NCBI RefSeq assembly: GCF_029836165.1
Contig: NZ_JAOEBG010000036.1
Location: 1-35,720 of the forward strand
DNA from: Pseudomonas sp. GD04091
GTDB taxonomy: Bacteria > Pseudomonadota > Gammaproteobacteria > Pseudomonadales > Pseudomonadaceae
Length of the DNA: 35,720 nt
Direction: 5' to 3'
Position numbers and translations under genes: made by a program. Under the pieces are notes generated by a model. That model made no database searches and had not been told where the DNA came from. It saw nothing but the letters and a program-made list of their open reading frames with translations. Numbering within the stretch: the first letter of the stretch is position 1; each line of letters begins with the position of its first letter. Of the stretch, positions 24,847 through 32,699 are shown in pieces.

Positions 24847-25220
24847 TAGCCCAGACCGGCTCGCTTCAGCACCAGGCCATTTTGTCCCATGGCGATACGG
24901 TATTTATTGATCTGGCCCGCCTGCAGCGTGAGTCGCGTACTGCGCTGGTCCTCGATGCCGGGGGCGCAACCGGGAACCTGTCCGGGCAACAGCCGCAGGC
25001 GTACATCGATGGGGCCCGCTGGCAGGTTGAACGAAGTCGACTGCTCCTGGAACAGGCGGCCGGACAGCTGATCGTTGAGGTAGATGCCGATTTCGCAGCT
25101 GGTGGCCACCTCCAGGCGTTCCCGGGAAATGATCAGCACGCTGTAGTCCGAATTGCCCTCGGCGCTGGCCGGTGGCACCGCGGCCAGCAATCCTGCGAGG
25201 CCCAATACTGCCCTGATCAT
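24843..25220 (-). CDS. Small exported protein of unknown function in copper cluster
   Basis: This 125-residue protein has a signal peptide (MIRAVLGLAGLLAAVPPASA) and a mature part of about 105 residues, predicted to be mostly beta strands (RLEVATSCEIGIYLNDQLSG, FNLPAGPIDVRLRLLPG). Two Cys residues lie in TSCEIG and PGCAPG and may form a disulfide. There is no Met/His-rich or CxxC copper motif. The ATG at 25220 has AGGAG 7 bases upstream. It lies between copZ (divergent) and copA (downstream), with a CueR operator on each side. It is probably periplasmic; a role in copper handling is only inferred from position. Confidence 0.8.
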   Translation of the reverse strand: MIRAVLGLAGLLAAVPPASAEGNSDYSVLIISRERLEVATSCEIGIYLNDQLSGRLFQEQSTSFNLPAGPIDVRLRLLPGQVPGCAPGIEDQRSTRLTLQAGQINKYRIAMGQNGLVLKRAGLGY

Positions 25221-25307
25221 GAAAAATCTCCTGCTTGCCAGAATCGTCAAAGGCGCAGCTTGGCCGAGGTGCGCCGGGATTTCCAGCCCGGCCGATTCGG
25301 GCGGAAC

Positions 25308-25332
25308 TTGACCTTGCCCCGATGGCAAGGCT
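25308..25332 (+). promoter_or_regulatory. CueR operator/promoter of copZ
   Basis: CCTTGCC (25312-25318), 5 bases, GGCAAGG (25324-25330) is the same dyad as at copA. It overlaps a TTGACC -35 box (25308-25313), with a weak -10 expected near 25333. It lies 35 bases before copZ. The divergent small exported protein starts 88 bases away on the other side. Confidence 0.88.
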
Positions 25333-25366
25333 GAGACTGCGCGAAACCCACAAGGAGGCAACCTCG

Positions 25367-25564
25367 ATGCAAGTGTTCAACGTACAAGGCATGACCTGCG
25401 GCCACTGTGTGAAGGGCGTGACCCGGGCCGTGCAGGAGCAGGATGCGGCGGCGCGGGTGGAGGTGGACCTAGCGGCACGGCAGGTGAGGGTGGAAAGTGA
25501 GCTGGCGGCGGAGCAGATCCTGGCGGCGATTCGGGAAGAGGGGTATCCGGCCGAGGTGGCCTGA
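25367..25564 (+). CDS. copZ: CopZ-type copper chaperone (HMA domain)
   Basis: This 65-residue cytosolic protein is a single heavy-metal-associated domain with GMTCGHC (Cys 11 and 14), followed by VKGVTRAVQ and ending EEGYPAEVA. It binds Cu(I) and hands it to CopA or CueR. AAGGAGG precedes the ATG at 25367; upstream in-frame starts run through the CueR operator and are rejected. Expression should be copper-induced through that operator. Confidence 0.93.
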   Translation: MQVFNVQGMTCGHCVKGVTRAVQEQDAAARVEVDLAARQVRVESELAAEQILAAIREEGYPAEVA

Positions 25565-25594
25565 ACGGCCAATCGCGCACTTTCCGCGGGCGCG

Positions 25595-25619
25595 GGCTGG
25601 CCTCATCGCGGGGCCAGCC
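25595..25619 (+). terminator. Hairpin after copZ
   Basis: GGCTGGCC (25595-25602) pairs with GGCCAGCC (25612-25619) around a 9-base loop, 30 bases after the copZ stop. No T-run follows. The sequence resembles P. putida REP hairpins. Confidence 0.45.
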
Positions 25620-25752
25620 TGATCCCACGCCGATGATGCCCCTGCGTGGTTTCCGACAGGGCACGCCGGATCAATTATTACAAAGGTTTTCAACGCCCCG
25701 CGATCCAGTGCAGGTAGACTAGCGCACTTGCTTAGCCTGCTATGGATCCTCC

Positions 25753-26934
25753 ATGAACCTGCGAACCTTGCTGATTCTCGGCGCCCTCAGTGCGTTCGGG
25801 CCCTTGGCTATCGATTTCTACCTGCCCGCTTTCCCGGCCATGGCCCAGGCCTTCGCCACCGATGAAAAACATGTGCAGACCACCCTGGCCGCCTACTTCC
25901 TCGGCCTGTCCCTGGGTCAGCTCGCCTACGGGCCGGTGGCGGACCGCTTCGGACGACGTATCCCGCTGCTGTTCGGCGTCGCTCTGTTCACCTTGGCGTC
26001 CTTGGCCTGCGCCTATGCACCCAACCTCGACAGCCTGATCCTGGCGCGCTTCGTCCAGGCTTTGGGTGGCTGTGCCGGCATGGTGCTGGCGCGGGCGATC
26101 GTCAGCGACAAGTGCGACGCGGTGGCCTCGGCCAAGGTGTTCTCGCAGTTGATGCTGGTGATGGGGCTGGCGCCGATCCTCGCGCCGATGCTCGGTGGCG
26201 TGCTGGTGAACGTGGCGGGCTGGCAATCGATCTTCCTTGCCCTGAGCCTGTTCAGCGCGGCCTGCCTGGTGGCGGTCGGCCTCGGCTTGCCGGAAAGCCT
26301 GCCTGCGCATATCCCGCGCCAACCGCTGTCCGGTGCGCTGCGCCAGTACCTGCGCTTGTTCGGTGACCGAGTGTTCGTTGGCCATGCCCTTACCGGCGGC
26401 ATCGCCATCGCCGGGATGTTTGCCTACATCGCCGGTTCACCGTTCGTATTCATCAAGTTGTATGGCGTGCCCGCCGAGCACTATGGCTGGCTGTTTGGCA
26501 CCAACGCCGCCGGTTTCATCCTGATGGCCCAGGTCAATGCGCGCCTGCTGGCCAAACGCGGCCCGGCCTTCCTCCTGGCGCGGGCGGTGTGGCTGTACCT
26601 GGCGGCGGCACTGGTGCTGCTGCTGGTCGCGGCGCTGCGTCCGGCGCAATTGTGGCCGCTGCTGGTGCCGCTGTTCGTGTGCATCGCCAGCCTCGGCTGC
26701 ATCATCCCCAACGCCTCGGCCTGCGCCATGAGCGGACAGGGTGCCCGCGCGGGCAGCGCGTCGGCCTTGATGGGCTGCCTGCAGTTCAGCGTCGCCGCGG
26801 GGGCGGCGGCATTGGTCGGGGTGCTGCACGATGGCAGCGCCGTGCCCATGGCCCTGGTGATCAGCCTGTGTGGCGCGCTGGTGGTCAGTGTCGCAGTTCT
26901 GACCCGGCGCTTGCAGGCCAGTCGGCCTGTGTGA
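25753..26934 (+). CDS. Bcr/CflA-family MFS drug exporter
   Basis: This 393-residue membrane protein has about 12 hydrophobic segments. It starts with the Bcr/CflA signature GALSAFGPLAIDFYLPAFP, and the MFS loop motif appears as YGPVADRFGRRIPLL between helices 2 and 3. Members export drugs such as bicyclomycin or sulfonamides by proton antiport. The start ATG has only a weak ribosome site. The gene stands alone, with 188 bases to copZ, and its 3' end overlaps a small minus-strand gene. The natural substrate cannot be told. Confidence 0.9.
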   Translation: MNLRTLLILGALSAFGPLAIDFYLPAFPAMAQAFATDEKHVQTTLAAYFLGLSLGQLAYGPVADRFGRRIPLLFGVALFTLASLACAYAPNLDSLILARFVQALGGCAGMVLARAIVSDKCDAVASAKVFSQLMLVMGLAPILAPMLGGVLVNVAGWQSIFLALSLFSAACLVAVGLGLPESLPAHIPRQPLSGALRQYLRLFGDRVFVGHALTGGIAIAGMFAYIAGSPFVFIKLYGVPAEHYGWLFGTNAAGFILMAQVNARLLAKRGPAFLLARAVWLYLAAALVLLLVAALRPAQLWPLLVPLFVCIASLGCIIPNASACAMSGQGARAGSASALMGCLQFSVAAGAAALVGVLHDGSAVPMALVISLCGALVVSVAVLTRRLQASRPV

Positions 26935-27082
26935 GTGGATGAGGTGCGCTGAGGCGTGTTTCCAGCAGGGCGACGAACGCCCGTGCCTCGGCTTCGTTGC
27001 GAAAACTCACCACATGCTGGTCGAGCTGTACCTGCCAGGGGCAGGCGGGATTTCGGTTCGACGCACTGACGACAATCTTCAT
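26885..27082 (-). CDS. Small hypothetical protein convergent with the MFS exporter
   Basis: This 65-residue protein begins MKIVVSASNRNPACPWQVQLDQHVVSF, then a short helix EAEARAFVALLE. GGAGGTG stands 7 bases before its ATG, which supports it as real. Its last 50 bases overlap the end of the exporter on the other strand. Not recognised; the pattern hints at a small alpha/beta domain. Confidence 0.65.
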   Translation of the reverse strand: MKIVVSASNRNPACPWQVQLDQHVVSFRNEAEARAFVALLETRLSAPHPLTQADWPASAGSELRH

Positions 27083-27118
27083 CGCGATCCACCTCCAGTG
27101 AGCGAGAGCGGAATGAGT

Positions 27119-27310
27119 TTAGCGCTGTCCCCGGCGCTCGCCATGATCGGGATCAGTGCCCTGACTGACGGTCATGCCGGTTACGGTGTGGGAAGCTTTC
27201 TGTTTTGCATGGCGTAGTTTTTGACCCAGGCTGTCGGTCTTGTCGGCCCGCAGGTCGACAAGCGCATCCTGCACCGCGATGAAGCCGCTGTAGGCCGGGA
27301 GGCCGTGCAT
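27119..27310 (-). CDS. Possible small hypothetical protein
   Basis: This 63-residue frame starts MHGLPAYSGFIAVQDALVDLRADK. Its first 27 codons nearly all end in G or C, as real genes here do. It would lie 36 bases upstream of the 65-residue gene on the same strand, giving a pair. No ribosome site is clear, and the frame is open further upstream to 27460, so the start is uncertain. The rest of 27,083-27,477 shows only a TATACT box (27401-27406) that may serve the ArsR-type gene. Confidence 0.35.
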   Translation of the reverse strand: MHGLPAYSGFIAVQDALVDLRADKTDSLGQKLRHAKQKASHTVTGMTVSQGTDPDHGERRGQR

Positions 27311-27477
27311 CCGGGTGGCTATCCGCCCAGTGTTGCGGGTCTCGCTCCAACGGCGTCCTACACGGTTTTGTGCTTGCGCAGTCAGCGTCGTCGAGCGGCT
27401 TATACTCCCTGCGCATCCAGTGCCAGCGAGCAATGTTTCCCGCTGGCAGTCGAGAGTCATCAGGGAGCTTCAGTTTC

Positions 27478-28188
27478 ATGAGTGCAGTCCGTAGCATCAG
27501 TCAGGTCGCCAGCCTGATGGCCGATCCCAAGCGCAGCGCCATGCTGTGGGCGCTGATCGATGGTACTCCGCGAGCGGCGGACGAACTGGCAAGGATGATC
27601 GGCCTCAGTACTTCCTCGGCTTGCGCGCATCTGTCGTTGTTGTCGACGGCGGGTTTGCTCAAGCTTGAGACGCGCGGGCGCAAGCGCTATTTCCGCCTGG
27701 CCACGCCACAGGTGAGCGCGGCGGTGGAGGCGCTGGCCAGCGTGCAGGTGGAGAGCCGCCCAGTCGCCAAGCGGGCGATGCCGATACAGATACCGCCTTC
27801 GATGCGCAGGGCGCGTCTGTGTGGCGATCACTTGGGTGGGGAAATGGCGGCGGCGCTGTTCCAGCGACTACTGGACGTTGGCTGGTTGGTGGGTAACGAG
27901 CAGCAATTGTTCGTGAGCCAGGAAGGCAAGGTCCGGTTGGAAGCGCTGGGGGTCTATATCGATGCGCTGGCGCCGGGCACCCGGCGTGGCTGCGTGACCT
28001 GCCGCTGCAGTGAGTGGAGTGACCAGGGTGCGCATCTTGGCGGCACCCTGGGGCAGGCGATGCTCAGGTTGTTCCTGCAGTCGGGCTGGGTCCGTGAGCA
28101 GGAGGGCAACCGGGCGCTGCAGCTCACATCGCTCGGTGTTCAGCAGATCAACGGCATCGCCCGGATGTCGGCGCGACAGGCCGGTTAG
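27478..28188 (+). CDS. ArsR-type winged-helix regulator with long C-terminal domain
   Basis: This 236-residue protein has an ArsR-like winged helix at residues 1-90 (LMADPKRSAMLWALIDGTPRAADELARMIGLSTSSACAHLSLL). The C-terminal region belongs to the larger ArsR subgroup with two related halves: RLCGDHLGGEMAAALFQRLLDVGWL and CSEWSDQGAHLGGTLGQAMLRLFLQSGW. Cys residues near 169-173 (CVTCRC) might bind metal or sense oxidation, which is inference. The ATG at 27478 has AGGGAG about 10 bases upstream. Targets are unknown. Its stop overlaps the end of the adenine deaminase gene by 4 bases. Confidence 0.82.
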   Translation: MSAVRSISQVASLMADPKRSAMLWALIDGTPRAADELARMIGLSTSSACAHLSLLSTAGLLKLETRGRKRYFRLATPQVSAAVEALASVQVESRPVAKRAMPIQIPPSMRRARLCGDHLGGEMAAALFQRLLDVGWLVGNEQQLFVSQEGKVRLEALGVYIDALAPGTRRGCVTCRCSEWSDQGAHLGGTLGQAMLRLFLQSGWVREQEGNRALQLTSLGVQQINGIARMSARQAG

Positions 28189-29135
28189 CGTACCAGGCGG
28201 GCATCCAGGCTGTTCTGCGCCAGACGCCGGGCCTGAGCCTGGGTCATGCCCAGGTGTTCGTGCAGGGCGTGGAAGTTCTCGGTGACGTAGCCACCGAAGT
28301 AGGCCGGGTCATCGGAGTTGACGGTGACCTTCACGCCACGTTCGAGCATGTCGAGGATGTTGTGCTGAGCCATGTGCTCGAACACGCACAGTTTGGTGTT
28401 GGACAGCGGGCAGACGGTCAGCGGGATCTGCTCGTCGATGATGCGCTGCATCAGCCGCTCGTCCTCGATGGCGCGCACGCCGTGGTCGATGCGCTGGATC
28501 TTCAGCAGGTCGAGCGCTTCCCAGATGTATTCGGGAGGGCCTTCCTCGCCCGCGTGGGCGACCGTCAGGAAGCCTTCGCTGCGGGCGCGGTCGAAGACGC
28601 GCTGGAACTTGCTCGGCGGGTGGCCTTTCTCCGAGCTGTCCAGGCCGACGGCAACGAATGCGTCGCGAAAAGGCAGCGCCTGGTCGAGGGTTTTCTGCGC
28701 TTCGTCCTCGCTCAGGTGGCGCAGGAAGCTGAGGATCAGGCCGCTGCTGACGCCCAGTTGCGTGTGGCCATCCTTGAGCGCCTGGGTGATGCCATTGAGC
28801 ACAACCTCGAAGGGTATGCCCCGGTCGGTGTGGGTCTGCGGGTCGAAGAACGGTTCGGTGTGGATGACGTTCTGTGCCTTGCAGCGTTGCAGGTAGGCCC
28901 AGGTCAGGTCATAGAAGTCCTGCTCGGTGCGCAGGACATCGGCGCCCTGGTAATAAAGGTCGAGGAACTCCTGCAGGTTGTTGAAGGCATAGGCGCTGCG
29001 CAGGGTTTCGACATCGGCCCAGGGCAGGGCGATCTTGTTGCGTTCGGCCAGGGCGAACAGCAGTTCGGGCTCCAGCGAGCCCTCCAGGTGCATGTGCAGT
29101 TCCGCCTTGGGCAAGGCGTTCAGCCATTCATACAT
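28185..29135 (-). CDS. Adenine deaminase (ADA-like)
   Basis: This 316-residue metal-dependent hydrolase has the zinc ligands in ELHMHLEGS (H14, H16), the HAGEEGPP segment, RIDHGVRA and NSDDPAYFGGY. The last motif is typical of the adenine deaminase branch of the adenosine deaminase family. It converts adenine to hypoxanthine plus ammonia in purine salvage. Length is normal. It is a single gene on the minus strand; no regulatory site could be named. Adenosine as substrate is less likely but not excluded. Confidence 0.87.
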   Translation of the reverse strand: MYEWLNALPKAELHMHLEGSLEPELLFALAERNKIALPWADVETLRSAYAFNNLQEFLDLYYQGADVLRTEQDFYDLTWAYLQRCKAQNVIHTEPFFDPQTHTDRGIPFEVVLNGITQALKDGHTQLGVSSGLILSFLRHLSEDEAQKTLDQALPFRDAFVAVGLDSSEKGHPPSKFQRVFDRARSEGFLTVAHAGEEGPPEYIWEALDLLKIQRIDHGVRAIEDERLMQRIIDEQIPLTVCPLSNTKLCVFEHMAQHNILDMLERGVKVTVNSDDPAYFGGYVTENFHALHEHLGMTQAQARRLAQNSLDARLVR

Positions 29136-29222
29136 GTGTGCAATCTCGATCAGGTACGGTTGGCGGCCATTCTACAGGGCCGGGCCGGGCAATGCGCCCG
29201 GTGCGGCCACCAGGCGTCCGGT

Positions 29223-29909
29223 TCACCAGATGAGCGCTTCCCCCTTGTAGTTGATGAAGCGCAGTCCACCGTTGCCGCCCTGCGCCTTGATCTGCTCGAG
29301 CATGCCGCGGGTGCTGGTGAGCACATCGATCTCGGCGTTCTCACCGCCCATGTCGGTTTTCACCCAGCCAGGGTGCATGGCCAGCACGCACAGGTCGGGG
29401 CGCTGCAGCTCGACCACGAAGCTGTTGATCATCGAGTTGAGCGCGGCCTTGCTGGCCTTGTACAGGCAGATCTCGCCGCCATCGGGCACGGTCACGCTGC
29501 CCAGGATCGAGCTCATGAACGCGAGCACGCCGCTGTCTTCACGAATCTGGCCGGCCAGGCGGCGGGCGACGCGAATGGGCGCCACGGCATTGGTCATGAA
29601 CAGGTCGCCGATCTGCTGCACCTGGACGCTCTCCAGATCCTGCGGCAGCGGGCCCATGACCCCGGCATTGACGAACACCAGGTCGAACACTTCGCCGTGC
29701 AGGCGTTGCTTGAGGCCATCGAGCTGGGCGGTGTCGTTCATTTCCAGCCGTTCGATGCGTACCCCAGGAATGTCACCCAGGGTTCCTGGCTGTTGCGGGT
29801 CGCGCACGGTGGCGACGATGTTCCAGCCATCTTCGTGCAGGCGTTGCACCAGGCCGAGGCCGAGGCCTCGGGAGGCGCCGATGATCAGGGCGGTCTGGTT
29901 GGTGTTCAT
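29223..29909 (-). CDS. Short-chain dehydrogenase/reductase
   Basis: This 228-residue SDR has the cofactor motif GASRGLGLGL near the N-terminus, NAGVMGP, catalytic Ser in FMSSILGSV, and YxxxK in LYKASKAALNS followed by MHPGWVKTDMGG. It resembles C-factor-like SDRs of unknown substrate. AAGGAG lies about 8 bases before the ATG at 29909; the frame upstream to 29990 has no support. Confidence 0.88.
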   Translation of the reverse strand: MNTNQTALIIGASRGLGLGLVQRLHEDGWNIVATVRDPQQPGTLGDIPGVRIERLEMNDTAQLDGLKQRLHGEVFDLVFVNAGVMGPLPQDLESVQVQQIGDLFMTNAVAPIRVARRLAGQIREDSGVLAFMSSILGSVTVPDGGEICLYKASKAALNSMINSFVVELQRPDLCVLAMHPGWVKTDMGGENAEIDVLTSTRGMLEQIKAQGGNGGLRFINYKGEALIW

Positions 29910-30320
29910 GGGGTGGCTCCTTGGATGGGCGAAGCGGAAACGGCATCGCGGGCGTAGGCCGGACAGACGAGCATATCCCAGGTTTTCCACAGCTGCTCTT
30001 TCCCTGGTCGCAGCTGTTCAAAAAATGCTCAGCGCGCCGACGAGCCCATGGGGACGGGCTTTGCTGGGGTGGTTCACGGGTTATCCACAGCCTGCTCCAC
30101 AGTATCTGTGCGCAAGCGTAGCGGCAGGGAAAAACCGCTATTCAGGTTGTGGCGATGCAAAGCGGCTGGGGATAACTCACCGACTTTCAGTCACTTGAGC
30201 TCCTGTCACAGGATTGTGATCAAAATATGCTCAATGTTGCCGAGGCCTTTGGTGGCGAGGCTTCCAGGGGTATACCCCAAGGTTGTCCACAGGCAGGCCC
30301 ACAGCAGTTGTGGGCAATGT
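29910..30320. other. Gene-free region with DnaA-box-like sites and dyads
   Basis: No credible gene lies in these 411 bases. Four 9-mers match the DnaA box TTATNCACA perfectly or with one mismatch: TTTTCCACA (29983-29991), TTATCCACA (30081-30089, perfect), TTATCCCCA on the minus strand (30167-30175) and TTGTCCACA (30283-30291). A weaker one (two mismatches) lies at 30309-30317. Also present are TCACA-GGAT-TGTGA (30206-30219) and the perfect palindrome GGGGTATACCCC (30267-30278). The region lies between the divergent promoter side of the SDR gene and the end of the IMPACT gene. Confidence 0.5.
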
Positions 30321-30905
30321 TCAGCGACGTTCCAGCACGATGCGTCCACGGCTGAGGTCGGCCAGTTGCTGCTGCAGGATTTCCAGATGGCTCTCGCCCA
30401 AGGCGATCCGCAGGTCGACGCCATTGGCAGTGAATTGCTCGTCCATTACCAGCCCGTGCGCTTCGGCCAGGCGCAGCTTGAGCAATGCCAGTTCGCTGAA
30501 GGTGCAGCTGCAGCTGAATTCGCTACGTTGCACCAACAGTCGCTTGGGCGCTTGCTGCAGGCATTTGTTGGCGCCGCCGCCATAGGCCCGGGCCAATCCG
30601 CCGGTGCCCAGCTGGATGCCGCCGTACCAGCGAATCACCAGCACCACCACCTGGTCGCAGTCCTGTGCCTCGATGGCGGCGAGGATCGGTCGTCCGGCCG
30701 TGCCGCCGGGCTCGCCGTCGTCGCTGCTGCGGTACTGGGCGCCAAGTTTCCAGGCCCAGCAATTGTGGGTGGCGGCCAGGTCGCTGTGGCGTTCGATGAA
30801 GGCCATGGCCTCGGCGGCACTGTCGATCGGGCCGGCGAGGGTGATGAAGCGGCTCTTGCGGATTTCCTCGCGGAACTCGCAGAGGTCGAGCAGGGTAGAA
30901 GGCAT
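30321..30905 (-). CDS. IMPACT/YigZ family protein
   Basis: This 194-residue protein has the UPF0029 signature: KSRFITLAGPIDSAAEAMAFIE, THNCWAWKLG, DDGEPGGTAGRPIL and VIRWYGGIQLGTGGLARAY, in about the first 115 residues. A second ferredoxin-like domain follows. YigZ/IMPACT proteins are linked to ribosomes or translation control; the exact bacterial role is not settled. It lies 9 bases after the TetR-type gene and may share its transcript. Confidence 0.9.
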   Translation of the reverse strand: MPSTLLDLCEFREEIRKSRFITLAGPIDSAAEAMAFIERHSDLAATHNCWAWKLGAQYRSSDDGEPGGTAGRPILAAIEAQDCDQVVVLVIRWYGGIQLGTGGLARAYGGGANKCLQQAPKRLLVQRSEFSCSCTFSELALLKLRLAEAHGLVMDEQFTANGVDLRIALGESHLEILQQQLADLSRGRIVLERR

Positions 30906-30914
30906 AGGTCCGGG

Positions 30915-31577
30915 TCAGGCGGGCGTGGCGATGCCGCAGCCTTTGAGAATGATGTGGATAAGGTTGTTGCTGGCGTCTTCCATGTCTTGCTTGGTCAGGC
31001 GGCTGCGGCCGGTGACCTGGCAGATCTGGGTGGCGAAGTCGGCGTAGTGCTGAGTGCTGCCCCAGAGCAGGAAGATCAGGTGCACCGGGTCCACCGGGTC
31101 CATCTTGCCGGCTTCTATCCATGCCTGGAACACGGCGGCGCGGCCACGGAACCATTCGCGGTAGTCGGCGCTGAAGTATTCGCTAAGGCACTCGCCGCCG
31201 CTGATCACTTCCATGGCGAAGATCCGCGAGGCCTGCGGGTTGCGCCGGGAGAACTCCATCTTGGTGCGAATGTACTGGCTCAACGCCTCGGCCGGGTCGT
31301 CCTCGACGCTCAGGGCGTTGAAGGTGCTGTCCCACAGCTCGATGATGTTGCTCAGCACCGCGATGTACAGGCCCAGCTTGTTGGTGAAGTAATAGTGCAG
31401 GTTGGCCTTGGGCAGCCCGGCCTTGAGGGCGATGGTGTTCATGCTGGTGCCCTTGTAGCCGTGGCGGGCGAACTCGTCTTCGGCGGCCTGGATGATGGCC
31501 TGCTCGTTCTTCTGGCGGATGCGGCCGGCGGGCTTGCCCGAGGCGGGGGAGCGATGCGCAGGGACTTCTAGGGTCAT
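30915..31577 (-). CDS. RutR-like TetR-family regulator
   Basis: This 220-residue regulator has an N-terminal TetR helix-turn-helix (AAEDEFARHGYKGTSMNTIALKAGLPKANLHYYF). Its C-terminal domain is strikingly like E. coli RutR (YcdC): FSRRNPQASRIFAMEVISGG and PVDPVHLIFLLWGSTQHYADFATQI. RutR binds uracil and controls pyrimidine catabolism. Here it lies near bauR-bauA-bauC, which degrade beta-alanine, a product of reductive uracil breakdown; a functional link is inferred. The ATG at 31577 is chosen because the helix-turn-helix then starts at the usual distance. Confidence 0.83.
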   Translation of the reverse strand: MTLEVPAHRSPASGKPAGRIRQKNEQAIIQAAEDEFARHGYKGTSMNTIALKAGLPKANLHYYFTNKLGLYIAVLSNIIELWDSTFNALSVEDDPAEALSQYIRTKMEFSRRNPQASRIFAMEVISGGECLSEYFSADYREWFRGRAAVFQAWIEAGKMDPVDPVHLIFLLWGSTQHYADFATQICQVTGRSRLTKQDMEDASNNLIHIILKGCGIATPA

Positions 31578-31662
31578 GGACGATTCCGGACGGGTCGTTA
31601 CGAATGTCCGACAGATTACCTGCCTGCGCCGAAGTGACAAGCATTTGCGTCAGAGATACGTA

Positions 31663-32580
31663 TCAGCGTGTCGCAGCCAGGCTTTCGAGGAAGCTTTCCA
31701 GCACCAGATTCGGCCGCCGGCCCTTGCGCGTCACCCAGCTCAGGCTCAGGTCATAGAAGCGTTGCGCGGGCTTGAGCGCGCGCAGCCGGCCCTGCTGGAC
31801 CCAGAAGCTGGCGTAGTGGTCGGGCAGGTAGCCGATGTAGCGCCCGGTGAGGATGAGAAAGGCCATGCCCTCGCGGTCCGAGGCGCTGGCGGTGCAGTGC
31901 AGCGCCTGGTAGTGCGCCTGGATCTCGGCGGGCAGGCGGAAGGTCGGGGCGATGGCATCCTGGCTGTTGAGGCGGTCGTCGTCGATCTGCTGATCGTCGG
32001 CGTAGAACAAGGGGTGGCCGACGGCGCAATAGAGCAGCGAGCGCTCGCTGTACAGCGGCTGGTAATCCAGCCCGGACAGCGGACTGGTCTGGGGCACCAC
32101 GCCGACATGCAGACTGCCGTCGAGCACGCCCTGCTCGACCTGGCTCGGGGCGATCATGCGGATCTGGATGCGCACGTCGGGGCCGCGATCCTTCAACTCG
32201 GCCAGGGCATGGGTGATGCGCATGTGTGGCAGGGTCACCAGGTTGTCGGTCAGGCCGATGTTCAACTCGCCGCGCAGATGCTGGTGCAGGCCGTTGACCT
32301 CGGTACGGAAGGTTTCCAGCGCGCTGAGCAACTGCAGCGCCGAGTGGTAGACCTCGCGCCCCTCTTCGGTCAGCGAGAATCCGGCACGGCCGCGCTGGCA
32401 CAGGCGCAGGCCGAGGCGTTGCTCGAGGTCGTTCATCTGCTGGCTGATCGCCGAGCGGCCAATGCCGAGCACGTTCTCCGCGGCCGAGAAACCGCCGCAT
32501 TCGACGACGCTTCGGTAGATTTTCAACAGGCGGATATCGAAATCGCTGACTTGGGCGAGGGGATCGGGACGTCGGCTCAT
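31663..32580 (-). CDS. bauR: BauR, LysR-type regulator of beta-alanine catabolism
   Basis: This 305-residue LysR-type regulator has its helix-turn-helix at residues 15-75 (LLKIYRSVVECGGFSAAENVLGIGRSAISQQMNDLEQRLG) and a substrate-binding domain after about residue 100. It is divergent from the aminotransferase gene, with a 119-base shared region. That matches bauR next to bauA in P. aeruginosa, where it activates the bau genes with beta-alanine. The position supports the name; the inducer is taken from that homologue. Confidence 0.82.
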   Translation of the reverse strand: MSRRPDPLAQVSDFDIRLLKIYRSVVECGGFSAAENVLGIGRSAISQQMNDLEQRLGLRLCQRGRAGFSLTEEGREVYHSALQLLSALETFRTEVNGLHQHLRGELNIGLTDNLVTLPHMRITHALAELKDRGPDVRIQIRMIAPSQVEQGVLDGSLHVGVVPQTSPLSGLDYQPLYSERSLLYCAVGHPLFYADDQQIDDDRLNSQDAIAPTFRLPAEIQAHYQALHCTASASDREGMAFLILTGRYIGYLPDHYASFWVQQGRLRALKPAQRFYDLSLSWVTRKGRRPNLVLESFLESLAATR

Positions 32581-32699
32581 AAGTTTAGTCCACTGCTGAC
32601 TGAAGATTAGAAATGCAGGATTTTTCGAACTTTATAGGCATGACAATTTAGCTGCAACAACACCCATCGTTGCCTAATCGTCTTTCGAGGAACCGCCCG
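32581..32699. promoter_or_regulatory. Divergent bauR / bauA control region
   Basis: This AT-rich gap contains ATGC (32613-32616) and GCAT (32638-32641) around 21 bases, a possible LysR-type dyad. No firm -35/-10 pair could be assigned. GAGG precedes the bauA ATG by 7 bases. Confidence 0.45.

Noticed and set aside
22809..25334. An 841-codon plus-strand frame across copA and the small exported gene
   Set aside because: It runs opposite to all CopA motifs and through the CueR operator, and its protein has no recognisable domain. It is a shadow frame.
27153..27497. A 114-codon minus-strand frame before the ArsR-type gene
   Set aside because: The translation is Arg/His/Pro-rich in the usual shadow style, with no ribosome site. 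The overlapping 63-codon frame at 27119-27310 is more gene-like.
29251..30198. A 315-codon plus-strand frame opposite the SDR gene
   Set aside because: It is Ser/Arg/Pro-rich without domains and lies opposite an SDR with intact catalytic motifs.
30206..30219. Vfr/CRP binding site
   Set aside because: The consensus is TGTGA-N6-TCACA; here the halves are in the reverse order (TCACA-N4-TGTGA).
29910..30320. The DnaA-box-like cluster as the chromosomal origin
   Set aside because: Pseudomonas origins lie by dnaA, dnaN and rpmH, none of which is here, and no strong AT-rich unwinding segment stands next to the boxes.
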